From Gnetum montanum (Eukaryota > Streptophyta > Gnetopsida > Gnetales > Gnetaceae), in assembly GCA_015680685.1 (NCBI GenBank), contig MNCI01037820.1, forward strand, positions 163,837 to 227,836: a DNA stretch of 64,000 nucleotides. Direction: 5' to 3'. The notes beneath the pieces were generated by a model. The model had not been told where the DNA came from, did no database searches, and saw only the letters and a program-made list of their open reading frames with translations. Each line of letters opens with the position of its first letter. Positions within the stretch are counted from its first letter, which is position 1. A program made the translations under genes and the position numbers. Positions 47,821-59,060 of this stretch are shown here, piece by piece.

Positions 47821-49000
47821 ACAGTGTAGCCACTAGTTTGGAAGGAAAACTCGCGTTGAAGTCAATTGCATTTGTTAGAAGCTTTGGTGCACATCAAGTT
47901 AACTTTGGAAACATTTCATTTGGTTTGCATATCTGCTATGCAGTGCTATGCTACATAGCATAGCATAACATAGTAGCTAACTTCATCTATGACTGGTGCT
48001 AAAGTTGCAAACACTTGTTCAAAGTTTTGACCATGCTAACAGTTGCAAATTTTGCTTTTTGCAAGGGGGAGACTCTAAACTTGCTGAACTTGCATCTGAG
48101 ACACTCATTGCGACTTTTGAATCATCGCTACGCTACGCTATGCTATGTAGTGTAGCACAGTGTAACAACTAGTGTATCTTGCTTTCTTGCTCAATCTACC
48201 ACTTTCTAGTAAGAGACCTTGCTAAAGGACTTGAAGTTGAATAAGGCAACCGATTTTGGAGGCTAGGGTGCTTGCTTAGTGAAATTGGAATCACTAGGAA
48301 AGCTACGCCTTTTTATTTTTCTTTTGCTATGCTATGTAGTGTAGCACTTTATTCTGCAACAGTTTGGTTGCTTGAGCAACTATCTTCTGGGGTTTACTAT
48401 AATACATAGCATAGCAGACTTCCTCACTAGAAAACTTGCTAAACTATTTTGGGCATCCTGAGCACCGCGGACAATCCCAAGCATGGCTTTTGAATAAACT
48501 GTCAGCTTGGTGGATCACCTAGGTGAGTAGGCCATAGAGTCCATCACGCCTGTCAGCATTGGAGGTAGAAAATTTTCCAAACAAAACAATCTAAACTCGG
48601 TGCATTCATTTTCTACCAAACTATCATGAGAATACATTTTTGGAAGTGTTTGCCTTATTTCCAATATCCTGGTGAAGCAAGAGTGCCTTGAAATTTTAGG
48701 GTGTTTCATTGGCGCCTCTTTGTTGATTTCTAGAGGAAGGACTCGAGAGGCACTGACAAAGAATACGAAACACCATGAAAGACAAGATGCTAACATTTGC
48801 TCCTTAATGATTATCGAGATGTCACTTAGCTATGCTTTGAGAATGTTGGATTGGCTATGTTGGAAAAGGAAAAAGGTTAAATTGGGGGGGGCGGGGACAG
48901 GTCTTAGAAAAATGATAAAGATGAAACTTAGCAAGGTCCCTCGTTGGAATGCTTAGAAAGGATCACTACGAAATAGCTGATGTGCCATTTGTTTTAGGCA

Positions 49001-50010
49001 CGTTTTTTTTTTGCACGAGCTTTTGCTCTTTTACACTTTTCTCTTTTGTTGTTCTGTTGTTTACATTTACAAATAACCTTATCATAGGACAGGTGTTTCT
49101 TTCCCAGGATGAGTTGTGTTACATTCACATGGGGCTTTAACTTGCCTACAGATGCTTCCCATGCAGCGAGTTGCTTTATACACATCATGCACTTTGTGGT
49201 TGGGAATATGGGAGGGCTTTACAGGCATCCAGAAAATTTGTAAAGGAGGTAAGAGTGAGAATTATGGATGTAAGGAATGAGGTAAAGGAGGTTAAGGGGG
49301 AGGACAGGATATGCACTCCGAAGTGGCTAAGCTAGTCAAGAAGACCACCTTGGAATGATGTAGTATCCTACCTCCATGGTGAAATGCATCTCTAACCAAC
49401 ACCCCTCTGGTACACAACCTGCAAACATAGCAAAGAGAAAACTAGAAGAAGCATCCATGATGTAAAATGAAGGCAAAGGTCTTGCTTGCTTTGAACACTA
49501 CTCGAACAACATACATTGTTGCTAAGCCATTCAATGTCCAACCTAGAAAGACCAACAACAGTTCTGGTAGCATGTGCGTGGAGAGGTCAACACCAAGGCA
49601 ACTAGGAATTTTGGTGATGCAAGGAAAACATCATGTAGTTTATCCATGTGATGGGCTACTCAACTACTGAACGTCTCTTGGGCTCAGGCAATGATGGGGG
49701 TTGGAGGATAACAATATTATGGTTGGGCCACAATAGTTCTTGAACTCCAACAGCAGGCGCTAACCAGGGAAGCTACTACTAGGGCGATGAGCCATGGTGG
49801 TTGTAGCTTTGAAAGGTCAAAAAGATGTCATATGAGATTTCCAGAGGATCAAAAAGATGCTAGGGGTAGTGGCATTACACATATTCTCAAGGGTGTTCTC
49901 TTAGCATCGTGAACTACATTCGATAATAGCAACGTCCCACCTTGTGTTGGCACTGTGCATGATCGCTTGTTTGATGGGTCATGGATGCATGATGGGGACG
50001 TGCTGTGAAC
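49001..50010. other. Stretch without recognised genes
   Basis: Only short ORFs without family motifs. It lies between the LTR-like region and the 30-bp tandem array, so it is probably noncoding 3' sequence of the Tat-like element. Confidence 0.4.
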
Positions 50011-50325
50011 CCAGTTTAAGGTCTTGGTAGACCATTTGATATGCTGGTTTAAGGTCTCAGTAGAATGTGGTGCACTAGTTTAAGGTCTTAGAAAATCGTT
50101 GTGCTAGTTTATCATTGTAGCAGATGGTGGATAGGCTAGTTTAAAGTCATAGCAGACTGTCTATGCCAGTTTAACATCATAGCAGACATTCTTTACCAGT
50201 TTTACATCATGGCAGATAGTCTATGCCAATTTATAGTCATAGCAGACGTGCTTCACTAGTTTTACGTGGTTGCCAGTTTTACATCGTAGCAGACAAGCTT
50301 TGCCAGTTTTACATCATACCAAATG
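50011..50325. repeat. 30-bp tandem array, 11 units
   Basis: Units start at 50011, 50044, 50075, 50104, 50136, 50166, 50196, 50226, 50256, 50273 and 50303. Spacing is about 30 bp, apart from one short 17-bp step. The consensus starts C(T/C)AGTTTAAGGTCATAGCAGA. It follows the integrase end. Its core is shared with the array at 53963-54304. Confidence 0.9.
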
Positions 50326-50369
50326 ATTTCTTACCTTGCTCATGCTTCAGATGTAGTATGGCTTGAGGT

Positions 50370-51530
50370 ATGAATGATGTACAGGATTTGCAAACTCATT
50401 GCCATCCATGTATGCCAGCTTGAAGGCCCCATTCCCATAGGCTTTTGTGACCATAAACAAACCTTCCCAATTTGCTGAGAATTTGTTCACATGCTCACGG
50501 ACAACCTTGAGAATGAGGTCTCCCTTTTGTATCAGCCGTTGATGCGGGTTTGCATGATGCTTCTTCCATTGCTTATTTTCATAATGCTCTATGTGACCAA
50601 GTGTCTATGCACACTCCTGCTCTATGGAGTCAGTGTCGATGATCCTTGACTCATTGTTCTGGGCTTCACTCATGATGTTTGATAGGATCATTTGAAGTGA
50701 TGGTACCTACAACTTAAGAGGTAACATCGCTTCAGATTCATAAATAAGACTATAAGGTGTCTTACCTATTGTAGTCTTGCACGTCATCCTGTAAGCCCAT
50801 AGCACATAGATGATTTTCTCATGCCATCGCCTCTTACTATTGTTGAGCATTTTTTTGAGCAAGTTGATGATGGACTTGTTTGTAGCTTCTGCCTACCCAT
50901 TTTCCTGTAGGTAGTATGGCGAGGAGAATGATTGCCTAATGCCAAGATTTCTATAGAAGGTTTTAGTTTCCGCACTACTGAACTGTGGTCCATTATCAGT
51001 CACAATAGTCATGCGAAGGCTAAACCTCGTCACGATGTTATCTAAGATGAAATGGCAAACTTGCTAGGATGTAGTCTTCCTCAGGGGAATAGCTTCCACC
51101 CACTTTGTAAAATACTCGATGACGGTGATGATGAAGCTATGCCTAGTGAAAGACTTAGGTGTGATGGGTCCTATGATGTCTAGTCCCCATCGCTAGAAAG
51201 GCCATGTGATCTTCATTGGGTGCAACTCTGTAGGAGAAACGTGTATAAGATTTGCATATCTTTGGCACATATAACAAGTCTTGACTTTGGCTAGGCAATA
51301 GCACTCCATGTGAGGCCAGTAGTACCCTAGGCATATGATTTTTGTAGCCATGGCCCTAGGTGCTATGTGTCCATCACATAGTCCCTCATGTACCTCATTA
51401 ATGACCTTCTGCGCTTGCTCCTCATTTACACATGCTAGAAATATCCCATCAAAGGAGCATCTGCATAGGGTGTTGTCTCCCATGAGCACATATTACTGAG
51501 CACACTTGCGGATGGCATCTCTCTAGGCAG
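50370..51530 (-). pseudogene. Tat-like element integrase
   Basis: The minus strand carries a zinc-binding module (VHEGLCDGHIAPRAM, YYWPHMECYC, CYMCQRY). The DDE core follows with GLDIIGP, IVTDNGPQFSS and the E of NGQAEATNKSI, then KTTIGKTPYSLIYESEA and a C-terminal barrel segment (FSANWEGLFMVTKA). Catalytic residues are visible. A handful of stops (mostly TAG) break it. It follows the second RNase H. The last recognisable residues are about 60 bp from the 30-bp array. Confidence 0.9.
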
Positions 51531-51639
51531 ATGTCAATCCGCGTTGGGGCTCGCCATGTTGCGGGTAGGCTTTAATGTTGGCGTACACTCCTGGGAGTCC
51601 ACAGTGCTAACAAAGGCTATGTGTATTGCTTGAGTGATA

Positions 51640-52160
51640 GGCTCTATACACTCGGTAATTGAAATGGGCAAACTTGCAAATAGGTGTGGTGGCACATTCA
51701 ATGCTAGGGTGGCCAAGGCATCTGCTACGGTGTTCTCATTGCATGGCATGTGTTGAACATCCATTGTTGCAAATTGTTTGAGCATACCTTTTGCTAGGTT
51801 GCAATAGGGCTGCAGATGTGTAGCTTTGCAGGCATAGACCATAGTGATTTGATTCACAATGAGTTGTGAATCACCGTGAATTGCTAGGTGTTGAATGCTT
51901 AATACTTGGACTGCTAAGAGACCCTTGAGTGACCCTTCGTACTCTACCACGTTGTTTGTACAAAGGAATGGAAGACAATAAGCAAAAGGTTGCATTTCCT
52001 CATAGGGGAACATAATGACAGTAGCTGCACTACCTTCTCGCATGGTTGAGGCATCGTCAAAATTAAAAGTGGCTTCAAGATATGATGGGATAGCATTAAT
52101 AGTTCTAACATGCTCATCAGGGAATTTAGGATCTATGATTGCCTGATCGTTGATGGGCAA
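51640..52160 (-). CDS. Tat-like element second RNase H (archaeal type)
   Basis: A 208-codon open frame with FNFDDASTMREGSAA, NNVVEYEGSLKGLLAVQ, LAIHGDSQLIVNQI and NENTVADALATLAL. It has the order and acidic residues of the extra RNase H that plant Tat-lineage elements carry between the usual RNase H and integrase. It is open over its whole length, unlike its neighbours. The start is arbitrary because it is part of a polyprotein; the ATG at 52160 lies in the tether before the domain. Confidence 0.87.
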
Positions 52161-52199
52161 GGTCGTGAATTGCGTAGCTATAGCTTAACCTTTCATCGA

Positions 52200-52870
52200 T
52201 GATTAGCTCACATAATGCAAATCGAATTCTGTTGTTATGGTTATCCACCAAGCTATTTTTCTGCTCTCATATAGATTGTTTGTGATAGCCTAGAGTACAT
52301 TACTCTTGCAAACGATGTTAACCTTGCTACAAAAAAGATAATGCCTCCATTTCTTTAATGCAAAGACTAGGGCAAGGTAGTTTCTCTCCACCTCATTGTA
52401 TTTTGTCTCATATGCTACCAATGCATGACTTAGATAATACAATGGAATGTTAGAGCTGTCTTCTCATCTCTGACATAACAGTGCCACGATAGACGTGTCT
52501 GAGGTGGCAAGGTAGATGAAGAAAGGCTTATCCCTCTACGGTGGGTGCAGAGTCAGGAAGTGTAAAAGCTCTTTCTTCAGATCATCAAAGGCTTGTTGGC
52601 ATTTTTTTGTCCATTCAAAATTAACCCCTTTCTTTAGTAGATGTTGCATGGGATGTAACTTATTAGTCAACTTTGCTATAAACCTTTTGATGAACTGTAT
52701 CCTACCTTGTAACCCACTTAATTATTTAAGGTTTTTAGGTGGCACTAAATTAATGATGGCCTTAACTTTGTTAAGGTCCACTCATATTCCAGCCTCCGAT
52801 ACTACAAACCCTAACATGCATCCGATTCTCACTATGAAGACATAGTTCTTTGGGTTAAGGTGTAAATCAT
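52200..52870 (-). pseudogene. Tat-like element RT thumb/connection and RNase H1
   Basis: The minus strand reads CLGFVVSEAGI, GVNFEWTKKCQQAFDDLK, PLYYLSHALVAYETKYNEVE and YLALVFALKKWRHYL. This is the RNase H1-type domain next to RT in Ty3/Gypsy pol. It is broken by several TAG/TAA stops. Confidence 0.85.
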
Positions 52871-52874
52871 GCAT

Positions 52875-53850
52875 CTAGTAGCACCTGAGGAGTACACCTA
52901 GATCATTGGGATGATCAGCGACTTCTTTAGATTTGACCACTATGTCATCCACGTAGTTGTTCATCGTTTCTAGGATGTAGTCACTAAAGATGTAAGTCAT
53001 AGCTCTTTGGTAGGTTGCTCCAGCATTCTTGAGCCCAAAGGGGATCATAGTGTAATAAAAAGTACCCCATGAGGTCATGAAGGTTATTGTTAACTGATGC
53101 TCTAGGTTTATACGAATTTGGTTGGAGCTAGAGAAACTGTCCATGAAGGATAACAGAGCATGACCAGCCATAGTGTTGATGAGTTGATCGATACTTAATA
53201 GTGGGAAATCAACTTTGATCGTTTCCTTGTTTAGATCTTGCAAGTCTATATAGATTCATATTCCTGCCATTTTCTTAGAAACCACAACGATGTTTGACAC
53301 CCACTCTGAGTAATCAACTATCTAGATGAAACCAGCCTGATAGAGCTTAGTGATTTCATCCCATACAACTAGTGCAATCTTTGGTTTAATCTTGTGAGCC
53401 TTCTGTTTAACTATTTTCATCTGTGGATCTAAGACAATGTTGTGCTGTATGATCCTCAGATCTAAACCTGGCATGTCATTGTAAGACCACGTGAATACTT
53501 TAATGTTATTCTTTAGTACCTTGGCTACATCTTTGTGCATTTGTGAATCTAGGAGGCAGCTAAGCTTTAACGTTTTTATTTTCCCCCTGGATGTGGTCAC
53601 AGGCGTCTCAATGAGAGGGTCCTTAGTTACATCCTCAACCTCTAAATCTAAGGCTTGGACCAGATGTTCAGGCTAGTCTGGGAATGTTTCTAAGGATGCT
53701 ATAGTACTTTCTACGAGTGAATCCTAGTCTATTGACTCTAGGTTCAGTTGTCTTGCAAGCTTTCCATGTGGTCCTATCAAGGCTAGAGTTGAAGAAAGAT
53801 CATGATGCATTGCCATTCTTGCTCAACTTGCCACAATGAGATGAATTCCT
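52875..53850 (-). pseudogene. Tat-like element reverse transcriptase
   Basis: The minus strand shows an N-terminal tether (LKLSCLLDSQMHKDVAKVL, FTWSYNDMPGLD). The fingers and palm follow: SFMDSFSSSNQIRI with the first catalytic Asp, MIPFGLKNAGATYQRAM, and NNYVDDIVVKS with the YVDD box. Two open segments (53600-53322 and 53243-52875) cover most of it, with stops between. The protease expected just upstream is instead at 59.0-59.6 kb, beyond the + strand gene. Confidence 0.9.
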
Positions 53851-53962
53851 AGTCAAGGGATACTTTTTTGTGGCAACAGTGCATAGTAAGCATTTGTAAA
53901 GCAGGAATGAGATGTGAATAGTTGAAATAACTATAAAAATATGATGCAAAATTTGCAACCTA

Positions 53963-54304
53963 CCAGTTTAAAGTCATAGCAGATTTCTTGCATGAAAAAA
54001 TGTAAAAATGCTAGTTTAAGGTCTTTGCGGACTGCTAACGGGTTAGATTTGCAAATTAAAAGTATTAGTTTAAGGTCTTTGCGGATTGCTAATAGGCTAC
54101 CTTTACGAAACTACGAAGTATTAGTTTAAGGTCTTTATGGACTGTTAACGAGATCAAAGCTATATGTTAGAACTACTAGTTTAAGATCTTTGCGGACCAT
54201 TAACTTGATAGAGGCTGTGGGTTAGAATTTGCTAGTTTAAGATCTTTGTGAATCGTCTAGATGCAAAAGTTTGAGGCTGCTAGTTTGAGGTCTTTGCAGA
54301 CCAT
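53963..54304. repeat. ~55-bp tandem array, 7 units, sharing its core with the 50-kb array
   Basis: Core words start at 53963, 54011, 54065, 54121, 54176, 54232 and 54280. Each is about 25 bp, consensus CTAGTTTAAGGTCTTTGCGG, and is separated by a less conserved 23-30 bp. It lies upstream of the TATA box of the + strand gene. Confidence 0.9.
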
Positions 54305-54478
54305 CTAGCTAGTTATTTTGTGAAGGCCAACGACTAGCTTAAAGTGGGTCAAAGTTTTCAGTCAGGCCCACTTGCCATATCGCAAATAGTGCCACTACGC
54401 TATGGGGGAATGCTACACTGTACAAAATGTCCCTCATTAATCGGGGAGAGAAACTGACAAGTTATTTTTACCATTTTA

Positions 54479-54490
54479 GCTATAAATAAG
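54479..54490 (+). promoter_or_regulatory. Candidate TATA box of the + strand gene
   Basis: GCTATAAATAAGGG lies about 140 bp before the ATG at 54622. With the array just upstream, this looks like a promoter opposite in direction to pol. It could also be part of an LTR in plus orientation. Confidence 0.5.
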
Positions 54491-54621
54491 GGTTTACCCC
54501 TAATAAACCATTCATTTTCACCATACCAATGTAGAACTTGCATTCAAAGCATAAAGTGATTGTGCTAACTGAGAGCAAGGCGATTCAGCATAGGGTCGAA
54601 GAAAGAATTAGCAACCAAAAC

Positions 54622-57600
54622 GATGGCTCCCAAGAGAGAACGCAAATGCCTAGCACTCACTAAGGTGGACAAAGTGAAGGAGACCCTAGGGCGTGTGTCA
54701 CAGGCACGTGTTTTGGTGCAAGAGGAGCCTCCATTGACTCGATAAGTTACTACACTATTCCCCTTTGTTTTATGCTACAATTATTGCTTATGCTTTCTCT
54801 ATTTTCATTTCTATGATTTTTGTTATGCAATCTATGTTTTCTATCATCATTTTGTTGCTATTTTGGCCATTACACCATCGTTTTTTCTGATTTGGATGTG
54901 ATGGTTGTATGGATGCTACACTAAGGTTGCGTGCAATGCTGCCCAAACCACCGTTGCTATGGCTAGTTTGCCACATAAGCTTAGGAAATTTTAGCAACTT
55001 AGCATGCGAATAGCGTAGCATGTGACCCTCAGGAGGGTTTGGCCATACATGTGATTTGATAGCGTAACATGTGTCTATCATGGCGAAATGCAAATCATTT
55101 TGTCAGGTAGAAGATTTGTTGAAACCAGTGCAGCGCATTGAATTCTTTCTTGTCAAAAGATTTGTGTTAAGATTTTCATTACTATGCTAGGTTAATTCTG
55201 CTATGCTATTGCCTTTGTGTTTTTTGCTATGCTACATGCATGGAGATAGTCATGCTACGCTATCTGCTAACTACTAATTCTGCTATGCTATATGCGAATC
55301 CCACTCGAACATGATGTTAACATTTGCAACTATGTTATGCAAGATGCTGCTAAGGCTAATCTTAATTGTCCTAGAAATCATAGGGGTCCTATGCTGCCTG
55401 AGTGAACCAATGGCCAATGTTTCTCTGGCTCATGCACATGTGGGGTAGTAGGCGGTCTGGTTCTGGGAAGGAGCACATGAATTCTTGCAATTTCTTCTTT
55501 AGTACTTCAGTTTGATTGTTAGGTCACACTTGTCTAAGGAGATAGCAGCCATAGTGACAAAAATGTTGTTGCCTTGGGCAAATCGGGTATTCTGAGATTT
55601 TTGATAGATGGATCAATTAGGAGCAGGCAGGGAGAAGGATCCAGTCAGCACCTAAAAAGTTTGAGGCGTCTTTCCTAGATCTCGGAGATGCTCGAATAAA
55701 ATTTCTATCATCAGTACAACACTTTGTTTATTTCCCGTCACATGGGAACTTGTTTTTGAAACCCACCAGGAATCGTTTACTATGCTGGTAGGTGAGTTTT
55801 GTAAACATATTCCACTATGCTATGCAATACTTACTATACTAGGCAATTATTAACAACGTGTTTTTGTTACCAGGTTTTTCATCAATAAGAATGGACTTCA
55901 TAGTGACTCGGACGCATTGGCCTTAGCACAGATGGTGCTGCGGGAGTTTTCTTCCACTGAGAATATATGCGCAAGTGTGATAGGCTAATGCGGGGATGAA
56001 TAAAAAACCTACCCAACCCGGTACTTTAGCTCTATGACAGATGCAAGGAGTTCAGTTGGTTGAATGGGGATTGCGAATCTCTTAAGTCGATCACCATTGA
56101 AGATGTATTGGTGGATCTTCCACCATTCCCATTGCCGTTTAAACCTGGTATGCTAAATAGTGAGTTGCTTGCATGTTCGAGTGTTGCTCCTATTTTTATG
56201 TTATCTTTTATTTTATCTAAGTTTTTGCTTCCTTCTTTGTGCAAATTTCTAGAGCGGCGAAGAAGTTCAAGGAGATGATGGTGATCACATCTAGGCATCA
56301 TGAGGCCAACATCTACTTCATGTACGTGGAGGTAGACGAGACTCAATGCTGTCTTTGCAATAGGGCCTCAGAATCACTAACCAACTACCTTCAAGATGTT
56401 GGGCTCATGGACTTGTTCCTGGCCATGAACCTGAGTGTCCCTGCTGCTGAGATGCTGGTCCTAGCTGACTCATTTTCTAAAAGGGTAGACCACTTCTGCA
56501 CACGTGTGCATAATGTGCAGATGGTCCTTGAAATCAATGACCAACTATTTATGGACCTCTTCAGTGTCCCTACTGATGGTCTTTCTGTAGGGGTAAAAAT
56601 CAAAAAAGAGGCAAACCATTAGGAGGACATTGAGGAGTGGCCAGGGGTGGAGAAGGGGAAAAAGGAGATCCTTATGGTAAAAGTGAAGCCGAGAGCATCC
56701 AAAAAAATTTACCCCATCTTTCGTGCCAGCACTTTCCCCAAGCTACTTCCCCAAGGAAAAATCATTGGGATTGAAAAAGTTGGGTGATGAGGGAGGCCAT
56801 GGAAGAGAGGGCTCGTTACAACTGGGCTAGGCATCTCTGCAAAGGTTTGCAAGCTGAAATGGTCATGCTTCATAACAAGCATGAATCTCGTTTCAAAGTG
56901 CATCATGCCTTTTACGTAGCTTGCTTGCAACGTTTCATGGGGTTCTTGGTGGTTTGTGAGAATGGAGTCTAGGTTATGCAAGATTGTAACCAGATTTCTA
57001 AACCATGGATCTGCCAAGTCTTCTGGACTACTAGAGCCTAGGATCCCCCAGAAGCTATTGGGAAGTCATTTTCCATGATGACTAGGGATTGGATGGCCCA
57101 CAACTTTCATGGCCAGGATAGCATGGAAGAGGTGCCCCTGCTACTATGGGTAGCGTATCACAGGGGAAGCATCTCATCATAGAGATAGTGACAACCAAGA
57201 TACAGTGAAAGAGGTCTTGTCCAGCTAAGAAGCCTCCCTGTATAGAGGAAGAAGAGGGGCGGACACTATGGTTTATTCTACACAGTGTACATCACCCCAT
57301 TGGTAAATGTTTTTCTCTATGGTTGGTTCATCACTAGTTTAGTTAATGCTTGCTACGCTAGATAGCGTAGCATCAATTTTAATTTAACATTGTAAGCCTA
57401 ATGTGAACTTGCTTTGTTTCCAGAGGAAGAAGAAGAATCAAAAGGTGACAAATAGATGTCTATCACCAAAATGGGGGTAGCTAATAAAGATGTAGGGGCC
57501 CCAGCCATAGAGGGAACGACCTTGGTTAAGAGAAAAGGAACTCCTTCCAGAAAGGAAGGGGCCCCGGTAAACAAAGAAAACATCCCTACCGACGAGGGGG

Positions 57601-58959
57601 ATGTTTCAGCCAATGAGAAGGATTTGCCCACTGATGAGAAGGATGTTGGTGCCTTAAAAAGAAAGGCCCCAGTAAATAAAGAGGGAGCCCATGTCAATGA
57701 GGAAGGAACCTTTGCCGATGATCCGTTTTCTGAGCACACTTCAGCATCAGAGAAATAGATGAACGTAGAGGGTACTACTATAGTGTTAAGCTAGCAAGGA
57801 GGAGGGCTACAATTAGATGCTGGTGAGTTTGACCATATATTCAATAGTATTTCGATGGGTGACTCCCCTGTTATCACCCCTGGGGATTTGCTGGGTACAA
57901 GCCTTTATATTGCCATTTGCGTTACTCACCTATTTTATTGTAGTCCATCTCGGTCATTACTGATGCCTTTAGTTATATGACAAACGCAACTGTTAACACT
58001 GCAAGACCTTCCTTGATCCAGCTGGAACCATGGACCGAGACCCCTAGCAAGCCTACGTTCATGCAGGGGGTTTTCAATGGCATGATTAGCCATCTCAAAT
58101 AGGTTGATCCAGAAGTGGGTAAGTAAAATAGCTATGCTAGGCCTTTAGCTTGCTACACTAGATTTCTTGAATTACCAAAGTTTGCTATGCTACTATGACT
58201 AATGTGTTTTTACATGTGATAACAACCTCTCACCTTAAGTGGGACCTGGAACAAGCAATAAAGGTAGAAATCATGCCTACATTCCCACCTGAAGTGACCG
58301 AGGTACCTCATTGCATATATGATGAGGCTAGCAAATGTGTGTTGCACTTGACATGCTCCTTATGGGAATGTAGGCACGTGAATGAAGACCTGTGGAAATG
58401 GGTCCATAGGGAAGAGAGAAAGATGGCCAATCTGACCACCAAGGTCGAAGACCTCCATTCCAGGAACGAGTTTCTCCTGGTCCATGATACCAACGATGGT
58501 AGTTGGGGCACGACCGTCATAGATTATGCAAGATATTGGATGTTTGTGCGGTGCAATAATGAGGCCACCCAGGAGATAATTGAATAACAGATGTAGATGG
58601 ACTTGTTGGCTTAGAAGAACTAAGACTGGAAGGATTATAGTGCTAGAGTTTACGAGTGGGGGCAGTCCCTGAAGAATCACAAGCATATGTATAAATTGGA
58701 ATGTGCCACCTACTGCAAACTATACAGGGATGCTTCAGTAAAGTTGTGTACTCATGAAGCATTCCTGGATGCCATTGGTGCTTCTGAGGCTTACAACAAG
58801 TTCATGCAGCAAGTGATGATCATTGAGTTACCTGAGTGGGAAGTGAATCTTCCCACAAGTGAGATTTCCACTGCCTCCTTTTCTCCAGGACTTCCAAGAT
58901 GGATGGCCATAAAAAAGGAGAAATCTGTAGCAAATGCTAAACCGAGCGATAGAAATTGA
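54622..58959 (+). pseudogene. Intron-containing accessory gene antisense to pol (decayed)
   Basis: Starts MAPKRERKCLALTKVDKVKE at 54622. Coding-like blocks are joined by segments with splice signals. The first donor is degenerate (CTCG|ATAAGT, 54742). Good GT...AG pairs are at about 55792-55873, 56148-56252, 57303-57423, 57895-57943 and 58119-58239. Block 56253-57302 contains ANIYFMYVEVDETQCCLCNR, NDQLFMDLFSVPTDGLSV and RARYNWARHLCKGLQAEM, which recall plant retroelement accessory ORFs. The last exon (58240-58959) is helical and charged (EERKMANLTTKVEDLH, CTHEAFLDAIGASEAYNKFM). I do not recognise a defined function. Exons carry several stops, so it is not functional as written. Introns contain GCTACGCTA-type palindromes. 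Antisense accessory genes are known from Tat-lineage elements such as Grande; a place between protease and RT is unusual. Confidence 0.6.
57351..57372. repeat. Hairpin repeat inside an intron
   Basis: TGCTACGCTA, loop GA, then the exact reverse complement: a 10-bp stem within the intron 57303-57423. It has the same stem as the hairpins at 47.8 kb. Confidence 0.85.
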
Positions 58960-59060
58960 GCAGAAATTACAATCAGGTTAAACCCAAGACATCAAAAAGG
59001 AGAAAGCTATAGTAAATGCTAACCATGATCTCCTCAATATCAGGTTAATCCCAGGCATCT
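58915..59060. repeat. Diverged direct repeat of about 80 bp
   Basis: AAAAAGGAGAAATCTGTAGC...ATCAGGTTAAACCCAAG (from 58915) recurs from about 58995 with changes and a shorter middle. The second copy encodes, on the minus strand, the end of the protease. The first lies at the end of the + strand gene. Confidence 0.65.

Larger units (their letters stand above)
47041..49000 (-). repeat. LTR-like region of a Tat-like element, with hairpin repeats
   Basis: A minus-strand TATA box (CCTATAAATACCC, 47533-47545) has R/U5-like DNA to its left. To its right, upstream in element sense, are repeated palindromes (47757-47830, 47940-47966, 48127-48160, 48325-48350, 48400-48420). The right boundary is not defined. 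It is the best candidate for the 3' LTR of the minus-strand element whose pol lies at 50.4-53.9 kb; no second LTR is available to prove this. Confidence 0.5.

Noticed and set aside
48515-48956. Overlapping ORFs on both strands within the LTR-like region
   Set aside because: No recognisable domain, in a region with LTR features and hairpins. Coding is not supported.
53963-54304. CRISPR-like look: conserved 25-bp cores with variable spacers
   Set aside because: Plant nuclear context, cores are not identical, spacers are related to each other, no cas genes. It is a diverged tandem repeat.
54788-55093. Minus-strand ORF within the + strand gene
   Set aside because: It lies across a predicted intron on the opposite strand and shows no family motif.
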